This document shows, piece after piece, positions 23,890 through 36,378 of a stretch of DNA of 64,000 nt (positions are counted from its first letter, which is position 1; each line of letters starts with the position of its first letter). The notes under the pieces are model-generated. The model was given only the letters and a program-made list of their open reading frames with translations, searched no databases and was not told where the DNA came from. The position numbers were made by a program, and so were the translations under genes. Source of the stretch: Populus alba (lineage: Eukaryota; Streptophyta; Magnoliopsida; Malpighiales; Salicaceae); NCBI RefSeq assembly GCF_005239225.2, contig NC_133287.1:11947493-12011492 (forward strand). Direction: 5' to 3'.

Positions 23890-24083
23890 TGAAATCAGAG
23901 AATCCTACCACAATAAGGGTTTAGCCCAAGTTCACGGGCTTGATTCGAAGGATTATTTTTTGGACCAAGGACTAAATCAAAAAGTGCTAAAATGAGGGAT
24001 TTAATTGAAGAAGGATATTGAAAGCTAGACAAAAACAAAAGAAAACCCTGAAATCAATTGAGGGACGCCGCGAGGGTGCGACA
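23890..24083 (+). repeat. Tat 3' LTR remnant, internally deleted to about 190 bp
   Basis: 23890-24030 matches 12467-12606 of the 5' LTR (TAAGGGTTTAGCCCAAGTTC shared). It then jumps directly to CCCTGAAATCAATTGAGGGA, matching 14518 onward, and ends ...GGTGCGACA at 24083. About 1.9 kb between these blocks, and the LTR start, are missing. The polypurine tract is also not recognisable. Confidence 0.8.
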
Positions 24084-25106
24084 AGATTAATTGCATTGAA
24101 TTTGAGTTTTTATTAATGAATTGTGAATGTTATGCTTTTGTGAGGATGGAATTGTATTGATTTTATAATGGATAAATGTTATTGAGATTGATTAATGATT
24201 ATTAGCATGAATTAAGAAGGGGCAGAGATGTTATGCTAGGATTGGGTAAACCTAGGATCAAGATCGATCTGAAACAATTGACACGGGCATCCTAAGAAGA
24301 GAAGGGGCAGAGATGTTGTTTGTCATTGTGGATTGGCTAACCAAGTTTGTGCTTTTCTTGCATATAAAGATGACAGATTTGGTCAATAAATTCGCAAAGT
24401 TGTATGTGAATGATGTGGTCAAATTATATAGGATGCCCGTGTCAATTGTTTCAGATCGAGATCCTAGGTTTACCTCTCGCTTATGGCCGAGTATCTAACA
24501 TACTTTAGGAACAAAGTTGACTTTAAGAACAACTTTTCATCCCTAGGTTATGGATAATTCGAGAGAACCATCCAGATAATGAGGGATTTACAAAAAACAT
24601 GTATGTTGGAATTCAATGGTAATTGAGAGGATCACCTACCTTTGGTTGAATTCACCTATAATAACAACTATTAGGCTATGATAGGGATGGCTCCCTATAA
24701 AGCTTTATTTGGTAAAAGATGTTAGACGCTAGTTTGTTAGAGAAGAAGTTAGGGATAAGAAGCTCATCGAGTTAGAGATGGTACAAGTTACTTAAAAAAA
24801 AAAAGATAAAAATTATAAAGGATAGAATGAAAGTTACCCAAGATAGGTAAAGGAGCTATGCAGATAACAGAAGAAGACCTTTTGAGTTCAGTACTAGAGA
24901 TAAAGTATTTTTAAAAGTTGCTTCAAAGAAGCATATTCTAAGATTTGGTATAGAGAGAAAACTAGCACCAAGATACATTGAACCATATGATGTCATCAAG
25001 AGGGTAGGGCCAATGGTCTACAAGTTAGATTTGCCCTCATATTTGGAAAAAATTCATGATGTGTTTTATATCACTTTGTTGAGAAAGGTTGAAGTAGACC
25101 CATCCC
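24084..25106 (+). pseudogene. Chromovirus-like integrase remnant
   Basis: Degenerate gypsy integrase. 24313-24498 reads VIVDWLTKFVLFLHIKMTD and PVSIVSDRDPRFTSRLWPS, containing the second catalytic Asp. A later part at about 24640-24720 gives MAPYKALFGK. About 24880-25090 gives an integrase C-terminus with RFGIERKLAPRYIEPYDVIK and YKLDLPSYLEKIHDVFYI. The DRDPRFTSRLWPS wording points to the Tekay/Del or CRM-related chromoviruses. It is full of stops. Both ends are cut by other elements. Confidence 0.7.
24216..24474. repeat. Inverted copy of integrase segment between short direct repeats
   Basis: 24245-24293 is the reverse complement, with a 4-base difference, of 24430-24474. The inverted copy sits between two copies of the 17-mer GAAGGGGCAGAGATGTT at 24216-24232 and 24301-24317. 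The arrangement looks like a templated insertion made during repair of a break. Confidence 0.8.
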
Positions 25107-26376
25107 AACATTAGAACAAAATTTTGTTTTCTTCCAAGTAAAGCCTCATAACTATGTGTTAATATATTAAACACAAAAGACAGGTTTATTAATATCTTGT
25201 TTCAACAGTATGAAGCAGATATATAAATTTAATGAGAGTTTGTTTATTTGGATAGATTAATGGAAGTTGAATGATGAATACCTTGCTTTGTGAAACTTGC
25301 AAATTGTTTTTCTATTTTAATGCTTTAATTACTAAGGACTAGTAATAAACTAGTTGGGGGTGTGATTAGTACTTAAAAGTGCATTTTTATCAAGGTTTTA
25401 TATCATCATTTTGCACTTGAAGTATCAATAACTTCTTATCTAGAGCATATTTTATAATAATATATCTAATAATATAAGATACCTTTAATTTATGTAAATA
25501 TTCATCTTAAATGCAGGCCTATCACATAAATCAAGGGATTGATTGATGAGTTTAACTACTGAAATTGAGAAGACAAAAGGAGGGCTAAGCTTAGAAAGAT
25601 ATGTTGGTTCAGTCCAAACTGGAATACCATTCAGTTATTGGATCATAACTAGAGTTGTAGAACTTGGATTTAAGTCTGCTTTATATGGATGGAAAGCTAA
25701 GACATAGGCCTAAAACTTTCATGAGAAGTGCAAGATTCAAAAAGGCCGTTTTCAAGTTCAAATTGTAGCAACGACGGAGAAGTCCGAATCTGTCCTGCAG
25801 CCTAGACATTATTCAGTGTTCAGCCCATATCTCGAGTTCTAGAAGTCCAAATGCACCAATTCTTTTTTTTATTATTGGAAAGCTAAGACAATTTTCTAGA
25901 ACTTTCATCACATAAATCTGTTCAAATTCTGACGTTAGCAATTACATTTTGTTCAGACAAGAAGATAAGGATTGTCACCAAGTCAAGATGTGGTCACCCA
26001 CTCAATAATTAGTCATCAAATCAATAGTTTCAAATTTTGGTCTATAAAAGGAGGTATTTGCCATGCATTTAGGCATCTTGGTTTTCAAATTAAAATCATA
26101 CTCTTTATTTCTTTCTTTATATTTTTGTAAAGTTTAAGTTTTATTTCATGTTATATTTTCCTTAATCTCTTGTTTATGCTTTTCATTTCCTTTACTATAC
26201 TTATGTTCTTATGTTATTTATATTTATCTTCTTTATTATGTTTAGCTAAGTTTATTATGTCAAGGTGAAAAGGTTTCACTAATGGTGTTAGGATATGTAT
26301 AATATAAACTCAACATGGACTTTAATGTTTATATCCAAGAAAGTTTGTTATTAACATGTCTTATCTTTTTATCTTA
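25107..26376 (+). mobile_element. Athila 3' end: 3' untranslated region, polypurine tract and partial LTR
   Basis: 25107-25351 matches the non-coding Athila region also present at about 43920-44160. A polypurine-like AGTTGGGGGTG (25352-25362) precedes the LTR start TGATTAGTAC at 25363. The LTR runs to 26376, where CACTA-1 starts. Its TATA box is at 26041. The remaining 3' part of this LTR should lie beyond CACTA-1, but the sequence at 41333 starts earlier in the LTR than the break and so is a different copy. Confidence 0.8.
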
Positions 26377-26770
26377 CACTACCAGAAATTCGCTTAATAG
26401 CAACAGATTTACCGACGGAATATTTCTATCAACAATTTGAGGTCGAAATTACCGACGGACTTTTTTCGTCCGTAATTCGGTCAGTACTTACCAACGGATA
26501 TTATCAGTCGGTAGTTACCGACCAAATTACGAACGAAAAGTTCAGAATTAAAAAAAAAAAAAGGCAGGTGGCTGACGTGGAAGTTTTGGTGGGGAGGTTT
26601 TTTCCGACAAAATCACCGACGGACGCAAAACGACAGGCCCATGCAGTGACATGACTGGTTCACCGTTAAACATACCGATGAAATCATCGATGGATTTGAA
26701 ATGGCTGATCCATACGGTGACATGTCTATTTTTACCAACGGATACTTCCGTCGGTGAAACCGTCGGAAAA
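26377..26770 (+). repeat. CACTA-1 left terminal and subterminal repeats
   Basis: CACTA terminus followed by many direct and inverted ACCGACGGA-like motifs (26411, 26451, 26490, about 26605, and inverted near 26500 and 26748). In En/Spm such subterminal motifs are binding sites for TnpA. The end of the block (CTTCCGTCGGTGAAACCG) passes into a CT-rich 5' leader. 26771-27482 is AT-rich leader or intron without recognisable coding sequence. Confidence 0.8.
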
Positions 26771-29700
26771 AGTTAATATAATTCCCTGCTGCCGACCCTC
26801 TCCTCCCCTATTTCTCCTTCTTCTTCCTAATCCCAACTCTCCACATCTGCAAATAGTCAACACCCAAACAAAAATCTCCCTCATCTGCTGCAACAAGTTA
26901 TATTTCTTGAAGTTTTGTGGTCACATAATCCGTGTTTTGATTTTCCGACGGATTTTATCAATTTTTATAAGTAATTCAATCTATCTTTTTAAATGTTAAC
27001 ATTTAAATGTCAATTTAATTTTTTGTTTTTTTTAGTATATGTATTTTGTTAGTAGATGTACGTAAATGTTTTATTGTTATTTCTGAAACAAACTTGTAGT
27101 ATATGAATGTATAAATTTATACCTATTATGGTTTGTTTTAGTTTTTGTAAGATTATATTTGTTTGTAAATCGTTAAAACTTTATGGAATTACCTAATTAT
27201 ATGTGCTGTTTTGAAATAATGAATAGCTTGCTTAATGGGTCCGTTTTAAGTTTTATTAATGGTATTGCGGTGTGGTAATTTCTGTAAATTTATATATATT
27301 AATTTGTATGTATAGACGTTAAATAAATGATCATAATGAATATTTAATATTTATGAGAAGTTGTGATTGATTTGTTGGATAATCTCAAGGTAAAGTAATA
27401 TTTTTACAAGTTTATTTACCTAACTTAGTTAATTAATACATGATGTCATCATAATTTTGTAGAGGTTCGATATATATAAGTCATGGATGATCGTTCATGG
27501 ATGTATCGAGATTCACCCCGAGGATTGCGGAGGATGGATTATTGTAACGGGGTTCAGGGTTTTATTAATTTCGCAACATCTATTCCTAGAAATTTTACTG
27601 GAGGCGGTATTAGGTGTCCATGCAGGAAGTGTCAAAATAAAAAGTATCTGCATCCAGATGTTGTAATGATGCATCTTCTACACAAAGGGTTTATGGAGAA
27701 TTACCAATGTTGGTATGCATATAGAGAAGTATTTGTTAGTAAGAGGAGAATGGGAGAAACGATGGTTGGGTCAACTTCTAGTGCTAGCAACGTGCATGAA
27801 ACGACAAATGACAACACTAATCCTTACAGAAATATGGTTATGGATGCAATGAGAATGAATCAAGGTAATGTCAGTCAATGTTCACTCGTAGAAGAAGAAC
27901 CTAATGCAAATGCAGCTAGGTTTTTTGATTTGTTGAAAGATTCTGACGAACCATTATGGGATGGCTTCACAAACCACAGTAAATTATCAGCCGTGGCACA
28001 GGTGTTCACCATCAAGTTAGATCACGGGCTGAGTGAGGCCGGGTATGACAAAATTATTGAATGGGCGAGAAGCATTTTACCTGAAGGGAATAGGCTGGAA
28101 GAGAACTTCTATGCTGCGAAGTCCATGATGAAACCCCTTGGTTTAGGATACCAGAAAATTGACATGTGCCCTAACTTCTGCATGTTATACTACCTTGAAA
28201 ATGCTGAGATGAACGACTGCATGACATGCGGGCATTCCCATTACAAACCCATAACTGGCATGGGAAAGACTCTAGTGGCCTATAAAAAACTTAGATACTT
28301 CCTGATCACACCTAGATTGCAGAGGTTATTCATGTCACCAAGGACTACTGAGCACATGACATGGCACCAAGCACATGATGCGGTTGATGGTGTGATGGTG
28401 CATCATTCTGACGGCGAAGCGTGGAAATGCTTTAACAGTGTGCATCCTAACTTTTTAGCTGAATCAAGAAATGTGCGTTTTGGGTTGTGTACAGACGGAT
28501 TCAACCCATTTGGGTCATTTGTTGCTCCCTATTCTTATTGGCCGGTCATACTCACAGTTTATAACTTGCCACCGGGAATGTGTATGAGGCTGGAGTTCAT
28601 GTTTTTATCTACTGTCATACCCGGCCAAGCAGCTCGGGGTGGAATATAGATGTTTGTCTTCGACCGTTTATTGATGAATTGCGGCAATTGTGGTCCTCCG
28701 AAGCTCTGACTTATGATATATCGAGGAAATAAAATTTCCTTATGAGGGCGGCTTTGATGTGGACTATCAATGATTTTCCAGCTTATGGAATGCTTTGTGG
28801 TTGGAGCACGTATGGGAAACTTGCATGCCTATACTATATGGAAAACAACAAGGCATTCACGCTAGCAAACAGAGGTGAAGAATTGTCACCGTCGCTTCTT
28901 GCCACTTAATCACAGGTAGAGAAAGAACATAAAAGATTTCTTTGTTGGTAGAGTTGAAAAAGATGTTGCATCCCCATGTCTTTCTGGTGAAGAATTGCAT
29001 GATGTTGTATCAGAGTACGATAACATTGTGTTTGACCTTCAATCAGGTAAGCAAAAGTTTCCTGGTTTTGGTTTGACCCATAATTAGGTAAAGCGAAGTA
29101 TCTTTTAGGAGCTTCCTTATTGGAAGACCAATCTGCTCCGCTATAACCTTGACGTCATGCATATCGAAAAGAACGTGTTTGAGAACATTTTCAACACCGT
29201 CATGGATGTGAAGGGGAAGACAAAGGACAACATCAAGGCTAGATTGGATATAGCTTTATATTATAATCGTAAAAATATGGAGTTGGTTTATGATGAGTCG
29301 CAGGTCGCAAAACCAAAGGCAAGCTTCGTGTTAGAGAAAAACACACAACTGCTAGTCTACAAATGGCTTAAGAGTCTGTGTTTTTTAGATGGACATGCAT
29401 CGAACATATCAAGGCTGGTTAATATAGAGGATTGCAGATTGTATGAAATGAAGAGTCATGACTGCCATATGTTTATGCAAACACTCATCCCATTAGCTTT
29501 TCGTGATTTGTTGCCACTGACGGAAATCAGTCATTTCTTCAAAGATATATGCTCCAGCAAGTTGAATGTTGAGCACATTTCGAGGCTTCAAACGAATATC
29601 ATTGACGAGGCTTCAAATGAATATCATTAAGACACTATGCAAACTTGAGATGATATTCCCTCTATCATTTTTTGACTTAATAGAGCATCTCCCTATACAT

Positions 29701-30692
29701 CTACCATTCGAGGCAAAAGCTGGAGGACCGGTCCAGTATAGATGGATGTACCCATTCGAACGGTTAGATATTACAGTTGCAATGTAATTCATATATAAAA
29801 GTATTTTCTATGTTTTTCTTAATTGAAAATACTTGAATTGTAATTCAATGTAGGTACTTGTTTAATTTCAAGAAAAAGCTTAAGAACATGGCGCATGTTG
29901 AGGCTTCGATATGTGAGGCCTATATTGTTGAGGAGATCTCAACATTTATCTCGTACTATTTCGAACCTCATATGAGAACAAGAATCAATCGCATTCCACG
30001 GCATGATGATGGCGATGAAGTGCCTTCCAGTGGGAACTTCTCAACATTCTCCAATACTGGACGACCCACACCTAAAAAATGCCGTAAGAGGAAGATATTT
30101 ATCGGAAATAGAATTCAAACAAGCACACAACTACGTTCTATTTAACTGTGATGAGCTGAGACCTTTTATTCATTAAGTTTATATATGCGTAACACTAATT
30201 AAACTTTGTCAGTAATATACTATTAATTATATATTGTAATATCATACACTCATTATCACTTGCAGGCAGCATCGACAATATTTGCTCTCCAATAACTCAC
30301 AGTTGACCGAATCCCAGATCTTTCAATTACAAGATGAACAATTCGCCACGTGGTTCAGAACACATGTAAGCACTATCACAAACTCATTCTAACTGCAAAA
30401 TTACTATACGTATGCATGTCATAACGAGATTCAAGTTCATTTACTGTTTATTGATGTACATTACATATATACAAGGTTTATCAAATAGGAAGGAGTGCGC
30501 CTAAGTCATTGTCTTCACTAAGCCTCGGGCCTGCAAGAAAACTTAAGTGCTACAACGGGTATTTTATCAATGGATATGTTTTCCATACTGAAGAATACGG
30601 GCAAGGAAGAAAGACATACAACTGCGGTGTTTGTGTTAAGGGATCCACTAGTAGTAAGTTAGAAGTTGACTACTATGATATATTAGAAGAGG

Positions 30693-30697
30693 TCGTC
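30693..30697. other. Left target-site duplication TCGTC
   Basis: TCGTC directly precedes the 5' LTR, and the same five bases follow the 3' LTR at 37093-37097. The tnp2 reading joins sensibly across the insertion when one copy is kept. Confidence 0.92.
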
Positions 30698-31644
30698 TGA
30701 TGTGCATCATGGGAATTATAATCCATCTCGTAAAGCTGAATCTAATATGCAAGAGGATTCAGATGGTCCAATGACAAGAGCGAGAGCGAAACAACTACAA
30801 CGGGCCTTGACGAATCAAATTGCAATGATTGAAGCTGTGTCGGAGTTAAAAATTAGCAATCAGTTTGAAATTGGTTCAAGGGTGCTTATTTGCCTACAAT
30901 TGGAACTTGGAGATGGGAAAAGCCCTTAATGGTTCTTTTCATGCTGGGCTACTTGTATTTGGATTGATAATGCAAGTGAAGGAATTGATGCTGTTTACGG
31001 TCAGAACAGTAGATGGATTTGAACCCGAATTTGAAGTCATCCAATGCATGTGAAAACAAGATTTATGTAGGTAAAATTCAAGTTCAGAACGTGATCTTTC
31101 TATATTGTCCAACCATGAGTGCATTGGACTTTTGTGTCAAAAGTTATGGCTGTTTTAAATTTCGTCTGCATATGTTTTAGAAATGTCAACAAAAAACGTG
31201 TGTTAGTTAAATTTGTCTATTTGCTTTATTAAAAGTCTAGTTTTTAGGCTTGACTTCTGTCATGTTGAATTCACCTAACTTTGGAGGGATGTTCCAAAGA
31301 TAAATATGTATCAGAATATGAAATAAACACTTTTGGCCAAAAATTGAAAAAACTTAATTCAGAGAATTAAGAGTTGTTCTTCCAAATTCGTTTTTGTGAA
31401 GAACCCTACCTGACTTATCACTCTTCAATCACAAAGAGTGTGGCGTCGAAATCCTAGACTGATCTTTGTGGCGTCCAGATCGACTTATCAAAGTATCATT
31501 CTAGTCTATCCTCCATTTTATTTACTTTCAAATCACTACAATCCAGCCTAAATACCAAAAGAAAGACAACACAACCAGACCCATCCTTCATCCATTTTCA
31601 TTATAATTATTGTTGCCGATTTTCAAATCATTCACGGCACATCA
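30698..31644 (+). repeat. CRM-like 5' LTR, 947 bp
   Basis: Starts TGATGTGCATC and ends ACGGCACATCA. It contains the open frame that, in the 3' copy, forms the integrase tail ([15 protein letters not shown]). No clear TATA box was picked out. Confidence 0.92.
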
Positions 31645-31646
31645 TC

Positions 31647-31658
31647 TGGTATCAGAGC
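31647..31658 (+). other. CRM-like primer-binding site (tRNA-iMet type)
   Basis: TGGTATCAGAGC, two bases after the LTR end; matches the initiator tRNA-Met 3' end complement. Confidence 0.88.
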
Positions 31659-31741
31659 ATCAGTTGCGATCTAAGACAGGAGCCAAAAACAACAACAACA
31701 AGAAGAAAGGTTTGCTGGAACAGAGGTTGACAGACTTAACT

Positions 31742-34700
31742 ATGGCTGGAGATAAAGAAGATTTGCCAAGAGGGTTAAGTTTGGAACAGGCACAAGTCAT
31801 GGGCTTACAACGATCTCATGCTGAGATTCGGGATGAGATGACTGGAATTCGTGAACAGTTGAATACCCTTATGCAAAGGATGCAAAGAAATAATTTGCAA
31901 CCCCAACCGAGGCAAGCACTTAGGGTGCCACGAAATGATATTATAGAAGCTGACGAAGATCCAGATGGGGATGAAGAGGCTGATGATAGGGTCAGACCAA
32001 GAAGGCAGAATTATAATCCTCCTAATGGTCTCAAACTTAAAATTCCACCGTTTAGAGGAAGTAGTTCACCTGAGGAATACTTGGAGTGGATTCAGAAGGT
32101 TGAAAAGGTGTTTGAATGGTACGAATATTCTGAAGAAAGGAAGTGCAAGGTGGCAGCACTTGAGTTTACAGATTATGCTCTTTTATGGTGGGAAAACGTA
32201 AAGATTCAGAGGAGAAGGGAAGGAGAGGAGGAGATTGCAACATGGGCAACTATGAAAAGAGTGATGAAGAAGAGATTTGTTCCTGATTACTATAAACAGG
32301 AGCTATACATCAGACTTCAGACTTTGCGACAGGGATCTTTGACTGTGGAAGGGTATGTGAAAGAGTTTGAATTGCTGCTGATTCGATGTGAATTGATGGA
32401 ACCTCAAGAGCAAACAATAGCTAGATTTCTTGGAGGGTTGAGGAAGGATATAGCTAATGTTGTTGAGTTACAACCGTACATCTTCCTTGAGGAAGTTATA
32501 AAGCTTGCAACCCGAGTAGAGAGGCAGCAGAGACGAGGAGGTGTCCGAACTAGTGTAACTACGTCAAGCGCGACAAGGGCTGTTTCTACGCCTACACGAA
32601 CATGGAGCACACCTAAACGAGATGAGAAGGTGGAGTTTAGCAAGGGGAATACCAGTTCTGATTCTTTGAAGGGAAAGGAGAAAATGACAGAACCTCAACA
32701 CCCTAGGAGGTCTCGAGACATCAAGTGCTTCAAGTGCTTGGGACATGGGCATATTGCTTCGGAATGTCCAAATAAAAGGGTGATGATTTTGCATGGGGAT
32801 CATGGAGAGCTGATCAGTGGAGATGAGGTTGAAACTGAAGACGAAGATGAGGTACAAGTGGCTGAACAAGAAGAGGATTTCGAACCAGTGAAGGGAGATT
32901 TGTTGGTTGTTCAACGGGTTCTGAATGCACAAATTGACGTTAGTGATGAGCAACGCGAGAACATCTTTCATACTCGATGTCAGATTCGAGATAAGGTGTG
33001 CGGGATGATCATTGATAATGGAAGTTGCACTAATGTTGCGTCAACTACCTTGGTGGAGAAATTGGGTTTAAATACCCTTCCACATCCCAGACCCTATAGT
33101 TTGCGATGGCTGAATGAGAATGGGGAGATTCGGGTGACAAAGCAAGTTCGTGTACCTTTTTCCATTAAAACCTATCACGACGAGGTTTTATGTGACGTTG
33201 CACCAATGTCAGCTAGCCATTTGTTGCTGGGTCGTCCATGGCAGTTTGATAAGGATGTGACCTATAATGGACGAAAGAACACTTATTCTTTTATGCTGAA
33301 TGGAAAGAAGGTGAACTTGTTACCACTGAGTTCTCAACAAGTTAGAGAGGATCAGTTACGAAGCCAACAAAAAGAGGTGACATCACGAAAGGGGCTGTTG
33401 TTAGCCAAAAAAGGAGACATCAAACAAGCATTAGCCACAACAGGGCTTGTTTTCATGGTCTGGGCAAAGCAACTACTACAAGTAGAAGGATTGGACTTAC
33501 CAAGACAGATTAAGGAATTACTTGAAGAATTTAAAGATGTGTTTCCAGATGAATTACCTAAAGGATTACCACCTATTCGTGGTATTGAGCATCAAATTGA
33601 TTTGGTGTCGGGAGTTTCACTTCCTAATAGACCAACATACAGATGTAATCCAGAGGAAGCGAAAGAGATTCAAAGGCAGGTCGGTGAGCTCTTAGAGAAG
33701 GGCTATGTGCGAGAATCACTTAGTCCATGTTCCGTACCTACTTTGCTTGTACCGAAGAAGGATGGTACCATGAGGATGTGCATGGACAGCCGCGCTATCA
33801 ACAAAATAACAGTTAAGTATCGATTTCCTATACCCAGACTTGATGATTTGCTTGATGAGTTGCATGGTGCTGCATTGTTTTCTAAAGTCGATTTGATGAG
33901 TGGTTATCACCAAATTAGAATGAAAGAGGGAGATGAATGGAAAACAGCATTTAAAACTAAACAGGGGTTATATGAATGGATGGTTATGCCGTTTGGGTTA
34001 TCTAATGCGCCTAGTACATTTATGAGGCTTATGAATCATGTTTTGAGGAAGTATATTGGGCTGTTTGTTGTAGTATATTTTGACGACATCCTGGTGTATA
34101 GCAAGACCTTTGATGATCATGTGAAGCATCTTAGAGTTGTGTTTGAGACTTTGCAAGATTCTAAGTTGTATGGGAAACTCACAAAGTGTTACTTCTGTAA
34201 AGAAAGTGTCGTGTTTCTTGGATATATTATCTCTAGCAGGGGAGTTAGAGTTGATGAGGAGAAAATTGAGGCAATTCAAGACTGGCCAAAACCTGCTAGT
34301 ATCACTGATGTGAGGAGTTTCCATGGTTTAGCTTCTTTCTACAGGCGATTTGTGAAAGACTTCAGCTCTATTGTTGCTCCTATGACAGAATGCTTGAAAA
34401 AAGGGAAGGAGTTTAGATGGAGTGAAGATGCGCAGAAAGCTTTCGAGCTAATTAAGGAAAAGTTGTGTACAGCTCCAGTTTTAGCACTTCCAGACTTTGC
34501 TAAAACATTCGAAATAGAGTGCGATGCTTCCGGGGTTGGAATTGGTGCTGTTTTGATGCAAGAAAAGAGACCGATTGCATTCTTCAGTGAAAAGTTAAAT
34601 GGAGCGCGTTTGAACTACTCTATTTACGACAAGGAGTTCTATGCTTTGATTCGGGCTCTAGAGGTATGGCAGCACTACTTGTTGCCTAAAGAATTTGTTA

Positions 34701-36378
34701 TACATACTGATCATGAAGCCTTGAAGTATCTTAAGGGGCAAAACAAGTTGAATCGAAGACATGCTAAATGGGTGGAGTTCATGGAGTCATTTCCTTATGT
34801 CATAAAGTACAAGAAAGGGCAAGTTAATGTGGTTGCTGATGCTCTTTCTAGGAGGTACGCACTGATCTCTATGTTGAATGCAAGGCTGATGGGTTTTGAA
34901 CAGGTGAAGGATCAGTATGCCAATGATTCCTACTTTGCTAATGTGGTTGCCGAATGTGCAAAGGGAGCTTGTGATGGGTTCTTTATGCATGAAGGTTACT
35001 TGTTCAAAATGGGCAGAATGTGTATTCCTTCAGGTTCGTTACGGGAGTTGCTTGTGCGAGAGGCTCATAGTGGTGGTCTTAGTGGTCATTTTGGGGAGAA
35101 GAAGACTTATGAGCTGCTGAAAGAACATTTTTTTTGGCCCAGCATGTTACGGGATGTACACAAGGTGATTGAAAAGATGTGCTATTTGCAAGAGAGCTAA
35201 AGGTAAAGAGAATGCGTATGGACTCTATATGCCACTGCCTATTCCAGAGCAACCATGGATGGACATTAGCATGGACTTTGTACTTGGACTACCGAGAACA
35301 CAACGTGGGAAGGATTCAATAATGGTGGTGGTTGATCGATTCTCCAAAATGTCCCATTTCATTCCTTGTATGAAAACTGACGATGCAGTACATGTTGCTG
35401 ATTTGTTCTTTCAAGAGATTGTTCGTTTGCATGGAATTCCTAAAAGCATTGTCTCTGATCGTGATACAAAGTTCTTAAGCCACTTTTGGAAGACTCTTTG
35501 GAGGAAACTTGGAACAAAGTTACTTTTCAGTACGGCGTGTCATCCACAAAACTGATGGACAAACTGAGGTAGTAAACCGAACTTTATCTTCTTTGTTACG
35601 AGCTGTTATACATAAGAATTTGAAGAGTTGGGATACTTGTTTGCCGATTGTGGAGTTTGCATATAATCGTAGTGTGCATGGGGCTACAAAATTTTCACCA
35701 TTTGAGGTTGTCTATGGCTTTAATCCTTGTGTTCCTATTGATCTTGTTCATATTCCAATTGATGAGAGGACATCTATGGATGGAATTAGAAAGGCAGAAT
35801 TGATGAAGAAACTACATGAGCAGGTTCGACTACATATTGAGGAGAAAACAACAAAGTATGCTAAACAAGCTAACAAGGGGCGAAAGATGGTCAGGTTTGA
35901 ACCTGGAGATCTTGTTTGGATTCATATTAGCAAGGGCAGATTTCCAAGCAAACGTAAGTCCAAGTTGATGCCAAGAGCTGACGGTCCATTTCGTATTATA
36001 GAGAAGGTGAATGACAATGCGTATAAGGTAGATCTTCCTGGTGATTACAACGTATCAGCTACTTTTAATGTGAAAGACTTATCTCCGTACTTGGATGATG
36101 ATGACGATTCTGATTTGAGGACAAATCATTTTCAACCCGGGGCTGATGATGTGCATCATGGGAATTATAATCCATCTCGTAAAGCTGAATCTAATATGCA
36201 AGAGGATTCAGATGGTCCAATGACAAGAGCGAGAGCGAAACAACTACAACGGGCCTTGACGAATCAAATTGCAATGATTGAAGCTGTGTCGGAGTTAAAA
36301 ATTAGCAATCAGTTTGAAATTGGTTCAAGGGTGCTTATTTGCCTACAATTGGAACTTGGAGATGGGAAAAGCCCTTAA
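31742..36378 (+). CDS. CRM-like gag-pol polyprotein with two frameshifts
   Basis: ATG at 31742 (MAGDKEDLP) is the first good start after the primer site; the frame is also open upstream into the LTR without an ATG. Counting from 31610: gag domain about 140-300, zinc knuckle [14 protein letters not shown] (373-386), protease [12 protein letters not shown] (Asp 469), RT with [20 protein letters not shown] and [10 protein letters not shown] (823-828), RNase H with [13 protein letters not shown] and [11 protein letters not shown], then the integrase HHCC region. The frame ends at 35200. Integrase continues in the next frame (35169-35555; Asp in SMDFVLG, Asp in VSDRDTKFL) and a third (35509-36378; Glu in [11 protein letters not shown]). 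The first shift is at about 35175 in the zinc-finger Cys pair, the second is an extra A in an A-run at about 35549-35552. The last 77 codons lie inside the 3' LTR. As read it would not make active integrase. Confidence 0.92.

Larger units (their letters stand above)
11101..24083 (+). mobile_element. Tat/Ogre-type Ty3/gypsy retrotransposon, decayed
   Basis: The order is long 5' LTR, primer site, ORF1, gag, protease, RT, RNase H, second RNase H, integrase and LTR remnant. The extra ORF upstream of gag and the additional RNase H between the RT-linked RNase H and integrase are features of the Tat clade (Ogre, Retand), as known from the literature. The LTR end has the Tat-like segment GGATGCTAATACCTTCCCTT (14398-14417). 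All ORFs have stops or frameshifts. The left boundary is a guess; the right end (23890-24083) is a strongly deleted LTR. No target duplication could be identified. Confidence 0.8.

Noticed and set aside
30702..30929. Separate small gene in the CRM-like 5' LTR
   Set aside because: Identical to the LTR-encoded end of the polyprotein at 36150-36378; in the 5' copy it has no upstream coding sequence.
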